A program made the translations under genes and the position numbers. A stretch of DNA of 12,107 nt from an uncultured Brachyspira sp. Its GTDB lineage: Bacteria > Spirochaetota > Brachyspiria > Brachyspirales > Brachyspiraceae. Below are positions 6,711 to 12,107 of this stretch, piece after piece. The notes under the pieces were generated by a model. It was not told the DNA's origin. It was given only the letters and a program-made list of their open reading frames with translations, and did not search any database. The DNA lies in the NCBI RefSeq assembly GCF_949287625.1, contig NZ_CASEGO010000099.1:1-12107 (forward strand), read 5' to 3'. Position 1 is the stretch's first letter, and each line of letters begins with the position of its first letter.

Positions 6711-7655
6711 CTATTTTGTAGTATATACATCAACTAAAGCCTTATACATTTGATTTGCCAATTCTCTTATAGCTTTAATACTTCCAAACTGCCATTCATG
6801 TATAAAAGCAGATTCTATGAGTACTGAAGGCACATCCTTTTTTATTTCCTGTTTATTATAAGCATTTTCATAAGCATCGCCTATAACTATTAATCCTCTC
6901 AAAGATATTCCCTCTTTAATTAATTCCTCTTTATCATAAAATTTCCATACATTATTAGGAAGTACTCTGTCATGTCCTATAACAGGAGAGATACTATATT
7001 TTTCCTGCATACGTTCAGATAATTTATATGCAACCTGCATAGAAGCTGGAAACTCTTTATTATAAGGACTTACTATAACATGGAAACCAGAAGTTTTAGC
7101 CCTCCTGCTAATATAAGGCATATAATCAAAATGTATACTAAGTAAAAGATCAAAATTATTATCTATAGCATAATGTCTTATAGCATACATCTCTAAAGTC
7201 TGATATCTTGTTAAATTTCCGCTTCTCTCTTCTCCTTTTACTTTTGTATTATATATTCCTAAAAGCTCTGCATAATTATTAGTCATATATTCTTTAATAG
7301 GTCTGCTGTAATATGCTCCGTCTCTGCTTAAAAAATATTCAAACCTGTCATCTTCTGAAAGTATTTTAGCTAATTCCCTAGCTACTCTTAAATTAACATA
7401 ATATTCATAACCTAAATATCCTAATGCACCTTTAGTAGCAGCATTATGACCTGGATCTATAAGTATTCTAATCTTTCTATTTTCTATTATATCATTAAAT
7501 TTCTCACTAGGTGTAGAAACTTTATTTACTTCGCTTTCTCTTACTATATTTTCAGAAACTTTAGTATTTGCTGTAACAATAAGCGATGAGAAAGATACAA
7601 TTATTAAAACGATAATAACTACTGAAAAAATTATAAAACGGTTTTTGTTATTCAT
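6711..7655 (-). CDS. N-acetylmuramoyl-L-alanine amidase (Amidase_3 family), membrane anchored
   Basis: Zinc amidase expected to cut the amide bond between MurNAc and the stem peptide of peptidoglycan in the periplasm. Residues 7-28 form an uncleaved signal anchor or signal peptide, followed by a polar linker to about 60. The catalytic domain shows all expected residues: His70 in LIDPGH, Glu84 in GYLGYEYYVNL, His175 in LLSIHFD, and Glu281 in VLIESAFI. Residues 113-165 and 185-255 are longer than in minimal Amidase_3 proteins and may hold a regulatory helix, as in AmiB/AmiC; this is inference. No clear Shine-Dalgarno site precedes the ATG, although a perfect TATAAT (7720-7715) lies about 60 nt upstream with a poor -35. 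The next gene downstream is a degenerate LytM protein, a plausible regulator. Confidence 0.88.
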   Translation of the reverse strand: MNNKNRFIIFSVVIIVLIIVSFSSLIVTANTKVSENIVRESEVNKVSTPSEKFNDIIENRKIRILIDPGHNAATKGALGYLGYEYYVNLRVARELAKILSEDDRFEYFLSRDGAYYSRPIKEYMTNNYAELLGIYNTKVKGEERSGNLTRYQTLEMYAIRHYAIDNNFDLLLSIHFDYMPYISRRAKTSGFHVIVSPYNKEFPASMQVAYKLSERMQEKYSISPVIGHDRVLPNNVWKFYDKEELIKEGISLRGLIVIGDAYENAYNKQEIKKDVPSVLIESAFIHEWQFGSIKAIRELANQMYKALVDVYTTK

Positions 7656-7749
7656 AGTAATTAGATTATCGTAAAGAATTTTATTAAATTAAAGCTCAAG
7701 TAAATAATTTTTATATTATAAAGCACTTGATTATACAAATATTTTTTAA

Positions 7750-8070
7750 TTAATTATTAGAAATTATAATATTGCCATTATTTAAATCTTTAAATTTGAA
7801 AGCTATTATCCTAATTTCTATAAAAATATCATTATTATTCTTTAAAGCTTTTCTTGAAAATAAAACAGTAACTTCTATTTGTTTACTAGTATCAGAATAT
7901 AAATCTCTCTCTTTAAACAAAAAAGTATCTTCTTTTATCTGCTCGCCTTTCTCTCCAGAAGCTATTTTTTTATATATAGAATCATAAAGTTTTGAAAAAT
8001 GAGCATACTCTTCTATAATAATATCTTTATACTTATTTACATTATCATCTATAATAATTTCGATAGACAT
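7750..8070 (-). CDS. Small unknown protein, candidate toxin paired with Panacea antitoxin
   Basis: 106 residues, not recognised. It starts with a short hydrophobic strand (SIEIIIDD), then a charged helix-rich part (12-50) and a C-terminal stretch predicted as alternating strands (QIEVTVLFSRKAL, IFIEIRIIAFKFKD). There is no signal peptide or membrane helix. The ribosome binding site GAGGG (8085-8081) overlaps the stop codon of the upstream Panacea-domain gene, with a 10-nt spacing to the ATG, so the two are almost certainly one translationally coupled operon. In characterised Panacea systems the small neighbouring gene is usually the toxin. That is the sole basis for the proposed role, and no catalytic motif can be seen. 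Confidence 0.6.
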   Translation of the reverse strand: MSIEIIIDDNVNKYKDIIIEEYAHFSKLYDSIYKKIASGEKGEQIKEDTFLFKERDLYSDTSKQIEVTVLFSRKALKNNNDIFIEIRIIAFKFKDLNNGNIIISNN

Positions 8071-8084
8071 CTAATATAAACCCT

Positions 8085-8591
8085 CTATACACTTAAAGCC
8101 CAATCAATATCTTCTTTTGTTATTTCTGCCTCTTCAGAAATAAAATATGGATATAAATCCACTTCATCGCCTATATTAATAAAATCCCATATTTTAAATT
8201 GATGACTTATATCACTAATTTCTTTTGCTTTAAAATTATTATATATATGCATTGTAACGGTGTATAAAGCATCTATTTCTATTGATGATAAATTTGATAT
8301 ATCAGGCTCTTTTAAGCTAAAAAATAAACGGGCATCATTATTTTTTTCACCCTCTCTTATAGCTATAACATTATCATTCTTGAGTATATTTAAAATTTTT
8401 AATATATTCTTAGGTACAGGACCAAATTGTCTTTTTATATATGTATCCTCAGTTAATGTCTTACCAGTTTTTCTAAGTAAAATACCATCTGTAAATAATA
8501 ATATTTTATTTAATTTTATAGAACCTAATTTATAAGGATTTTTACATTTATCTATTATATAATGAACTGCATTTTTATATTTATCTTCCAT
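8085..8591 (-). CDS. Panacea (SocA-like, DUF4065) domain protein, putative antitoxin
   Basis: 168 residues from the chosen start. Seen: SIKLNKILLFTDGILL (24-39), LTEDTYIKRQFGPVPKNIL (46-64) with the family's GPV turn, and the C-terminal EISDISHQFKIWDF (124-137) resembling the conserved LS..H....W motif. This is the Panacea/DUF4065 fold found in SocA, GepA and many type II antitoxins that neutralise unrelated toxins. The frame is open to an ATG at 8615, but that has no ribosome binding site; ATG 8591 has GGAG (8604-8601) with 9-nt spacing, so I prefer it. It lies 63 nt after fliN, without a strong terminator between, and 14 nt before the 106-residue partner gene. Panacea proteins also occur outside toxin-antitoxin pairs, so the role is inferred. 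Confidence 0.75.
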   Translation of the reverse strand: MEDKYKNAVHYIIDKCKNPYKLGSIKLNKILLFTDGILLRKTGKTLTEDTYIKRQFGPVPKNILKILNILKNDNVIAIREGEKNNDARLFFSLKEPDISNLSSIEIDALYTVTMHIYNNFKAKEISDISHQFKIWDFINIGDEVDLYPYFISEEAEITKEDIDWALSV

Positions 8592-8654
8592 AATGAATAT
8601 CTCCAAAAATTTCATAACACAATTTTATATAAAATGACAAAAATAATATTTAAA

Positions 8655-8987
8655 TTATTTGCTTTCTTCTTTGGACTTTTCTTCTTCAGATTTTTCTGGA
8701 ACTATATTATTTATAGAATCAACAATTTCTGTAATACGCACACCAAAACATTCGTCTATTACTACAACCTCGCCTCTTGCTATCAATTTACCATTAACAA
8801 GCAAATCCACAGGCTCACCTGCCAATTTCTGAAGCTCTATAATAGAACCTTCTCCAAGACTTAATATTTCTCTTACGGTTAAACGTGCTCTTCCTAGTTC
8901 TACAGTTACGTTAATAGTAACGTCCATAAGCAAACCGATGTTGCCTGAATTGTTAGGATTATTAGTTACTGTCTTTTTATCCGCCAT
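8655..8987 (-). CDS. fliN: Flagellar motor switch protein FliN
   Basis: A 110-residue C-ring protein: a short polar N-terminus, a single SpoA/FliN domain (15-95) with LLMDVTINVTVELGR, SLGEGSIIEL and EPVDLLVNG, and a Lys/Glu-rich tail. It would help form the base of the switch complex and bind the export ATPase regulator FliH. Residues 15-89 match FliY 275-349 at 63 of 75 positions by my count, and stretches of DNA are nearly identical, so one looks like a duplicate of the other. Unlike fliY it lacks CheY-binding and CheC-like parts. It is separated from fliY by a terminator (9081-9109) and has its own promoter (9020-9047), so its dosage can differ from the fliL-fliM-fliY operon. The ribosome binding site is weak. 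Confidence 0.9.
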   Translation of the reverse strand: MADKKTVTNNPNNSGNIGLLMDVTINVTVELGRARLTVREILSLGEGSIIELQKLAGEPVDLLVNGKLIARGEVVVIDECFGVRITEIVDSINNIVPEKSEEEKSKEESK

Positions 8988-9019
8988 TATTTTACTTCTA
9001 TATTATTTATAATAAATAT

Positions 9020-9047
9020 ATTATATATGTTTGTGATATAATTTCAA
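9020..9047 (-). promoter_or_regulatory. fliN promoter
   Basis: On the - strand, a -35 TTGAAA (9047-9042), a 16-nt spacer and a perfect -10 TATAAT (9025-9020). The start site would be near 9013, about 26 nt before the fliN ATG. It follows the terminator of the fliY operon, which makes it functionally necessary. Confidence 0.7.
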
Positions 9048-9080
9048 TTAAGTTATAAAAAAAATTTTACTATTTAAAAT

Positions 9081-9109
9081 AAAAAAGCGAGGATTTTACT
9101 CCCCGCTTT
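9081..9109 (-). terminator. Intrinsic terminator after fliY
   Basis: Read on the - strand, AAAGCGGGG (9109-9101) pairs with CCTCGCTTT (9092-9084), with one G-U and an 8-nt loop, followed by a T-run to 9081. On the + strand the same pair would be an A-C mismatch, so the hairpin is optimised for the - strand, i.e. for ending the fliL-fliM-fliY transcript. Confidence 0.85.
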
Positions 9110-9137
9110 AATTTATTGGTAATTATTTTAACTTATA

Positions 9138-10220
9138 TTATCTAGGTTTATTAGTAAGTCTGTCCATAGGATTAATAATATCAGTAACACGAACACCGAA
9201 GTTTTCATCTATTACTACAACCTCACCTTTAGCTATTAACTTACCATTAACAAGCAAATCTACAGGCTCACCAGCTAATTTTTGAAGCTCTATGATAGAA
9301 CCTTCGCCAAGTCCTAAAATATCTCTGATAGTCATAGTAGCTCTACCAAGTTCTACAGTCATATTCATGGTAACGTCCATAAGAAGACCGATATTACCAG
9401 TTCCCTGTACATCAGAAGCAGGCATTAAAGAATTAAACTCTGCATGCTGTACACCAAGCTGAGGACCAGAATCAAATGCCTGATTATCTACAAGTCCTGC
9501 CATAGGATTTCCTCCTGAAGCTGCATTGTTAGTATTAGAAGCTGCTGCATTTGAAGCAGGAGCTTGAGAAGATGAAGAAGCAGAACTCAAAAGGCTCTGT
9601 AATAAAGGCAGTTCCAAAGCAAATACATATGGAGCATTTTCCACTTCACCCTCAATAGATAAAGAACCGCTTACTATAGCCAAAGGTCCTGGTATATTGA
9701 TACTGAAAGCATCTTCTAGTATAGAAGTTTCTATAGGCGAATTAGTAAAACTGCCTCCAAACCTAGAAGATAAAGCACTGTCAGAAACTCCCACCATTTG
9801 AGAGAAAGCCTCTTTTAATACCTGAGCTACCATATCATTTAAAGCAGCTTCTTTTTGTCCCATCATAAGAGAAGCAACTATTAAAGCCTCATTTTCTCCC
9901 ATGAAATAGTAAACGTTTCCAGTAATAGAGCCTGTATAACCCACTTTAGCTTCTATCATTTTACCAGAAAGCATTTGATGTAAGTTATTAACATCTCCAA
10001 CTGTAGTAGTAATATTAGTAATGGATACACTTTTAGTGGAAATAGATGATAGTGAAAAGGCTTGATTTTCTGCTATCATTTTAGCCGCTTCATTAAAAAG
10101 TTGTTTATCTACATTTCCGCCGCCATTACTAGATGCTTTGGAATCGCCTCCAAAAGCTTCATCGGCACCTTTTAGCAAAGCTTCTATTTCGTCTTGAGAT
10201 AATGCACCGTCACTCATCAT
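9138..10220 (-). CDS. fliY: Flagellar motor switch protein FliY (CheC-like plus FliN domain)
   Basis: A 360-residue C-ring protein. Domains: an N-terminal CheY-P-binding-type motif LSQDEIEALL (7-16) like that of FliM, a CheC/FliY-like domain (about 38-212), a Ser/Ala/Asn-rich linker (212-240), then EFNSLMP and the FliN/SpoA domain (275-348). In active CheC/FliY sites a Glu is followed three residues later by Asn. Here the two equivalent helices show Glu44 with Lys47 and Glu137 with Ser140, so both Asn appear lost and CheY-P phosphatase activity is doubtful; the alignment is by eye. AGGAGG lies in the end of fliM with 9-nt spacing to ATG 10220, and the fliM-fliY gap is 4 nt, so translation is coupled. 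A terminator follows. Confidence 0.88.
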   Translation of the reverse strand: MMSDGALSQDEIEALLKGADEAFGGDSKASSNGGGNVDKQLFNEAAKMIAENQAFSLSSISTKSVSITNITTTVGDVNNLHQMLSGKMIEAKVGYTGSITGNVYYFMGENEALIVASLMMGQKEAALNDMVAQVLKEAFSQMVGVSDSALSSRFGGSFTNSPIETSILEDAFSINIPGPLAIVSGSLSIEGEVENAPYVFALELPLLQSLLSSASSSSQAPASNAAASNTNNAASGGNPMAGLVDNQAFDSGPQLGVQHAEFNSLMPASDVQGTGNIGLLMDVTMNMTVELGRATMTIRDILGLGEGSIIELQKLAGEPVDLLVNGKLIAKGEVVVIDENFGVRVTDIINPMDRLTNKPR

Positions 10221-10224
10221 AACC

Positions 10225-11256
10225 TTAATCCTCCTCTTTTAATAAATCGTCTTCGGTTATATCAGCCTCTCCATCCATAACACCTGTAAGCTGTACAGCC
10301 ATTCTGCTGCCTGATATACCAGGACGACATAAGAATTTCTTTCTGTTTCCTATCTTGAATATAACAGGATCTGTAATCTTAGTATCAGTAAACTTAACGA
10401 CATCGCCTTTCTGAAGATTGAGAATGTCTGATAGCGGTAATTGCATAGATCCAAGTTCCGCCGAAGTTTCAACAAATATATTTTGTAATTTTTCTTTTAT
10501 TATCTTTAAATTTTCGCTAGTGCTTCCTCTTCTAATAGATGCATACCAATACTGAGCTGAAAACTTAGAAAGTATAGGCTCAATAGTAATATATGGTATA
10601 CAAAAGTTCATCATACCTTCCACATCGGCTACTTTAGTCTCTAAAGTAATAAGTACAACCATGTCATTAGGGCTAACCATCTGAGCAAACTGAGGGTTAG
10701 TTTCTATAGAACCCAAACGCGGTCTTAAGTCTATTACCTGAGACCAAGCCTCCCTTAAGTTACCAAGTATTCTTACTATAATACCTTCCATAACTGATAA
10801 CTCAATATCTGTAAGCTCCCTATTTAAATTCTTAGGGCTCTCACCAGGACCGCCGAACAATCTATCAATTATAGTAAAAGTGATAGACGGGTCAATCTCT
10901 AATATAGAACTTCCTTTCAAAGGGTCCATACTAACTATAGCCAAAGTAGAAGGATTACTAACACTTCTTATAAACTCTTCATAAGTAAGCTGGTCTACAC
11001 TTGCTACGTGAATACCTACTAATGTTCTCAACTGTGCTGATAATGAAGTTGTAGTAACACGTGCGAAGTTTTCATGCATCATTTGAAGCGTTCTAATTTG
11101 GTCTTTTGAAAACTTATCTGGACGTTTGAAGTCGTATATCTTTATCTTTCTATGCTCTACTTCTACACGCTTAGTATCAATATTATCTAAACTTTCACCA
11201 GATGATATAGCACTTAGTAACGCATCTATTTCGCTTTGTGACAATACTTCTGTCAT
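10225..11256 (-). CDS. fliM: Flagellar motor switch protein FliM
   Basis: A 343-residue C-ring protein linking the MS-ring protein FliG to FliN/FliY and receiving CheY-P. Seen: the N-terminal CheY-P-binding helix VLSQSEIDALLSAI (4-17), the middle domain starting YDFKRPDKFSKDQIRTL (41-57) with the conserved LFGGPGE (133-139), and a C-terminal SpoA domain (about 255-330) with LPLSDILNLQKGDVV. Length is normal. AAGGA with a 7-8 nt spacing supports the start. It sits 41 nt after fliL and overlaps the ribosome binding site of fliY, forming one operon. Confidence 0.95.
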   Translation of the reverse strand: MTEVLSQSEIDALLSAISSGESLDNIDTKRVEVEHRKIKIYDFKRPDKFSKDQIRTLQMMHENFARVTTTSLSAQLRTLVGIHVASVDQLTYEEFIRSVSNPSTLAIVSMDPLKGSSILEIDPSITFTIIDRLFGGPGESPKNLNRELTDIELSVMEGIIVRILGNLREAWSQVIDLRPRLGSIETNPQFAQMVSPNDMVVLITLETKVADVEGMMNFCIPYITIEPILSKFSAQYWYASIRRGSTSENLKIIKEKLQNIFVETSAELGSMQLPLSDILNLQKGDVVKFTDTKITDPVIFKIGNRKKFLCRPGISGSRMAVQLTGVMDGEADITEDDLLKEED

Positions 11257-11297
11257 ACGAGTATCCTTCTATAAATATTTTTTCCGTTCTTCTTTAA

Positions 11298-11846
11298 TTA
11301 GCTTAATAAGAAGTTATCAAATAATATACCATCTATTTGACCATTTCTAAGCATACTATTAATCTCTCGCTTAATATCAGCTTTTAACTGCTCTCTTCCC
11401 TCATTAGTCCTTAACTGATCATAAGTATAAGAACTAAGGATTGTAGTAATTCTGTCTCTTATCATATAGAATCTTTCTGGAAGTTCTACTGCAAGCTGTT
11501 TTACATTAGTAGTATAAGTTAATATTATACTTACTTTTACGTATCTAGCTACGTCCATGTCAGCTGTGTTTACATTGAACTCTGGATCTATACGATATAT
11601 TGATGGAGGCGGTTGTTTTACCATGTCGTCTACCACCCCGCCTTGAACTCCTGCAGCTTTCCCTACACTTTTAGAAACAAAAAATGCTATAAGCCCAGAT
11701 ATTAAAGCCACAACTAAAATGGCAGCAACTCCCATAAGGATTTTAACAATCATAGGGCTTAAACCAAATTTTTTCTTTGGTGCAGCTTCGGCTTGCTCTT
11801 CTTCGCCTTCATCCAATTCTTCGTCTAAGTTTTCTTCGTCTGCCAT
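11298..11846 (-). CDS. fliL: Flagellar basal body-associated protein FliL
   Basis: A 182-residue single-pass inner-membrane protein that surrounds the MotAB stator and supports motor torque. Seen: an acidic cytoplasmic N-terminus (1-22, many Glu/Asp), KKK then a membrane helix (33-57), and a periplasmic domain with YRIDPEFNVNTAD, RYVKVSIILTY and a C-terminal INSMLRNGQIDGILFDNFLLS pattern typical of FliL. GAGGA lies 7 nt before the ATG, and a strong promoter lies at 11883-11911. First gene of the fliL-fliM-fliY operon; motA/motB, often upstream of fliL in spirochaetes, are not present within the window. Confidence 0.92.
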   Translation of the reverse strand: MADEENLDEELDEGEEEQAEAAPKKKFGLSPMIVKILMGVAAILVVALISGLIAFFVSKSVGKAAGVQGGVVDDMVKQPPPSIYRIDPEFNVNTADMDVARYVKVSIILTYTTNVKQLAVELPERFYMIRDRITTILSSYTYDQLRTNEGREQLKADIKREINSMLRNGQIDGILFDNFLLS

Positions 11847-11879
11847 ATAATTTCCTCACTTAAATTAATATGTTTGTTT

Positions 11880-12035
11880 TCAATTATATAACAGTAAAAT
11901 AAAATTAGCAACTCTTATGTTAACTTTAACTTTTTTTACTGTCTTTATATATAATATCGGTAAAGTATTAAAACACTTAACATATTTTTTATGCAAAAGT
12001 AAAAAAATAATGCATGGGTGCCATACATATTGCAT
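11880..12035 (-). CDS. Putative 51-codon ORF beginning in the right repeat
   Basis: It opens at ATG 12035 behind AAGGA and the repeat promoter and begins MQYVWHPC like the left-repeat peptide. It then diverges completely, runs through the hairpin and T-run, and ends at TGA 11880-11882, inside the fliL promoter. Only the first eight codons are shared between copies. The remainder is rich in Ile, Leu, Lys and Val, as chance translation of AT-rich DNA would be. Probably not a real protein beyond its start. Confidence 0.2.
   Translation of the reverse strand: MQYVWHPCIIFLLLHKKYVKCFNTLPILYIKTVKKVKVNIRVANFILLLYN
11883..11911 (-). promoter_or_regulatory. fliL-fliM-fliY operon promoter
   Basis: On the - strand, a -35 TTGCTA (11911-11906), a 17-nt spacer and a perfect -10 TATAAT (11888-11883). 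The start site would be near 11876, about 30 nt before the fliL ATG. This is a sigma70-type pattern; I see no sigma28-type sequence. Confidence 0.7.
12003..12027 (-). terminator. Hairpin with T-run at inner edge of right repeat
   Basis: On the - strand, TGTATGG (12027-12021) pairs with CCATGCA (12017-12011), seven pairs including one G-U, with a 3-nt loop, and then TTATTTTTTT. The left copy (77-93) keeps all seven pairs through a compatible change (A to G opposite T) but lacks the T-run. It may end a short transcript of about 50 nt from the repeat promoter. Confidence 0.4.
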
Positions 12036-12103
12036 TTAAGTATTCCTTATCTTTTTGAAGTATAACATAGGTGTATCATAATTTAAAGCTGAATGTATTC
12101 GTT
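12011..12103 (-). repeat. Right copy of ~93-bp dispersed inverted repeat
   Basis: Inverted partner of 1-93 (82 of 93 identical). It lies about 165 nt upstream of fliL and reads towards it, just as the left copy reads towards metY. Similarity probably continues past the window edge on the outer side. No target-site duplication or transposase is visible. Confidence 0.85.
12059..12087 (-). promoter_or_regulatory. Promoter-like element inside right repeat copy
   Basis: TTTAAA (12087-12082), a 17-nt spacer, and TATACT (12064-12059) with an upstream TG one base away; the same hexamers and spacing as the left copy. Its transcript would start near 12052 and run towards fliL, upstream of the stronger fliL promoter at 11883-11911. 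Confidence 0.45.
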
Positions 12104-12107
12104 TATG

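Noticed and set aside
7696..7730. Inverted repeat TCAAGT/ACTTGA upstream of the amidase as terminator or operator
   Set aside because: Only six pairs with a 23-nt A/T-rich loop and no T-run; easily chance in this composition.
8592..8615. Eight-codon upstream extension of the Panacea gene
   Set aside because: ATG 8615 has no Shine-Dalgarno site, while ATG 8591 has GGAG 9 nt upstream.
8640..8659. A/T-only hairpin after fliN as terminator
   Set aside because: Seven A-T pairs with no GC and no clean T-run; too weak to call.
8562..8864. + strand ORF of 100 codons opposite fliN
   Set aside because: It is antisense to the well-supported fliN and lacks family features; the other antisense ORFs over 836-1057, 1228-1455, 1857-2093, 3728-3910, 4926-5117, 7772-7987, 8260-8535 and 11126-11350 are rejected for the same reason.
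1..12107. Composite transposon bounded by the inverted repeats
   Set aside because: The content is housekeeping and flagellar genes with no transposase or integrase, and the repeats are imperfect at the edges.

Overview
The window is very AT-rich chromosomal DNA, close to 30 % GC by eye. It carries a flagellar cluster fliL-fliM-fliY plus a separate fliN. Together with the base composition, the spirochaete-style FliY and the protein character, this points to a spirochaete, most likely Brachyspira. The genus is my recognition and was not searched. Everything reads like resident chromosome; there is no transposase, integrase, phage gene, CRISPR array, tRNA or rRNA.

Layout. Positions 1-4226 run on the + strand: a dispersed repeat, a regulatory leader, metY (O-acetylhomoserine sulfhydrylase), metX (homoserine O-acetyltransferase), a four-helix LiaF-like membrane protein, and rsmD (16S rRNA methyltransferase). 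Positions 4307-11846 run on the - strand. In transcription order they are fliL, fliM, fliY, [terminator and new promoter], fliN, a Panacea/SocA-like antitoxin with a small unknown partner gene, an N-acetylmuramoyl-L-alanine amidase, a degenerate M23/LytM membrane protein, an AtpZ-like protein and pncB (nicotinate phosphoribosyltransferase).

Most striking is the leader of metY. A sigma70-type promoter (113-141) is followed by a 26-codon leader ORF (177-257) packed with Met and Cys codons. Three mutually exclusive RNA pairings follow (1:2 at 211-217/238-245, 2:3 at 239-247/280-288, 3:4 at 281-290/297-306), and the last is an intrinsic terminator. This is the layout of a trp-type ribosome-mediated attenuator, here apparently sensing charged tRNA-Met and/or tRNA-Cys upstream of a methionine biosynthesis gene.

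Second, the two ends of the window carry inverted copies of one ~93-bp repeat (1-93 and 12011-12103, 82 of 93 positions identical). Each copy lies upstream of the outermost gene (metY or fliL) and reads towards it. Both preserve a promoter, a Shine-Dalgarno site and the start of a short ORF (MQYVW-PC).

Other points of interest are a likely Panacea toxin-antitoxin pair with an unrecognised toxin (7750-8591), an M23 domain lacking all metal ligands beside an amidase with intact zinc ligands (a possible EnvC/NlpD-like activator pair), a FliY whose two CheC-type sites have lost Asn, and a fliN whose product nearly duplicates the FliY C-terminus and which has its own promoter.
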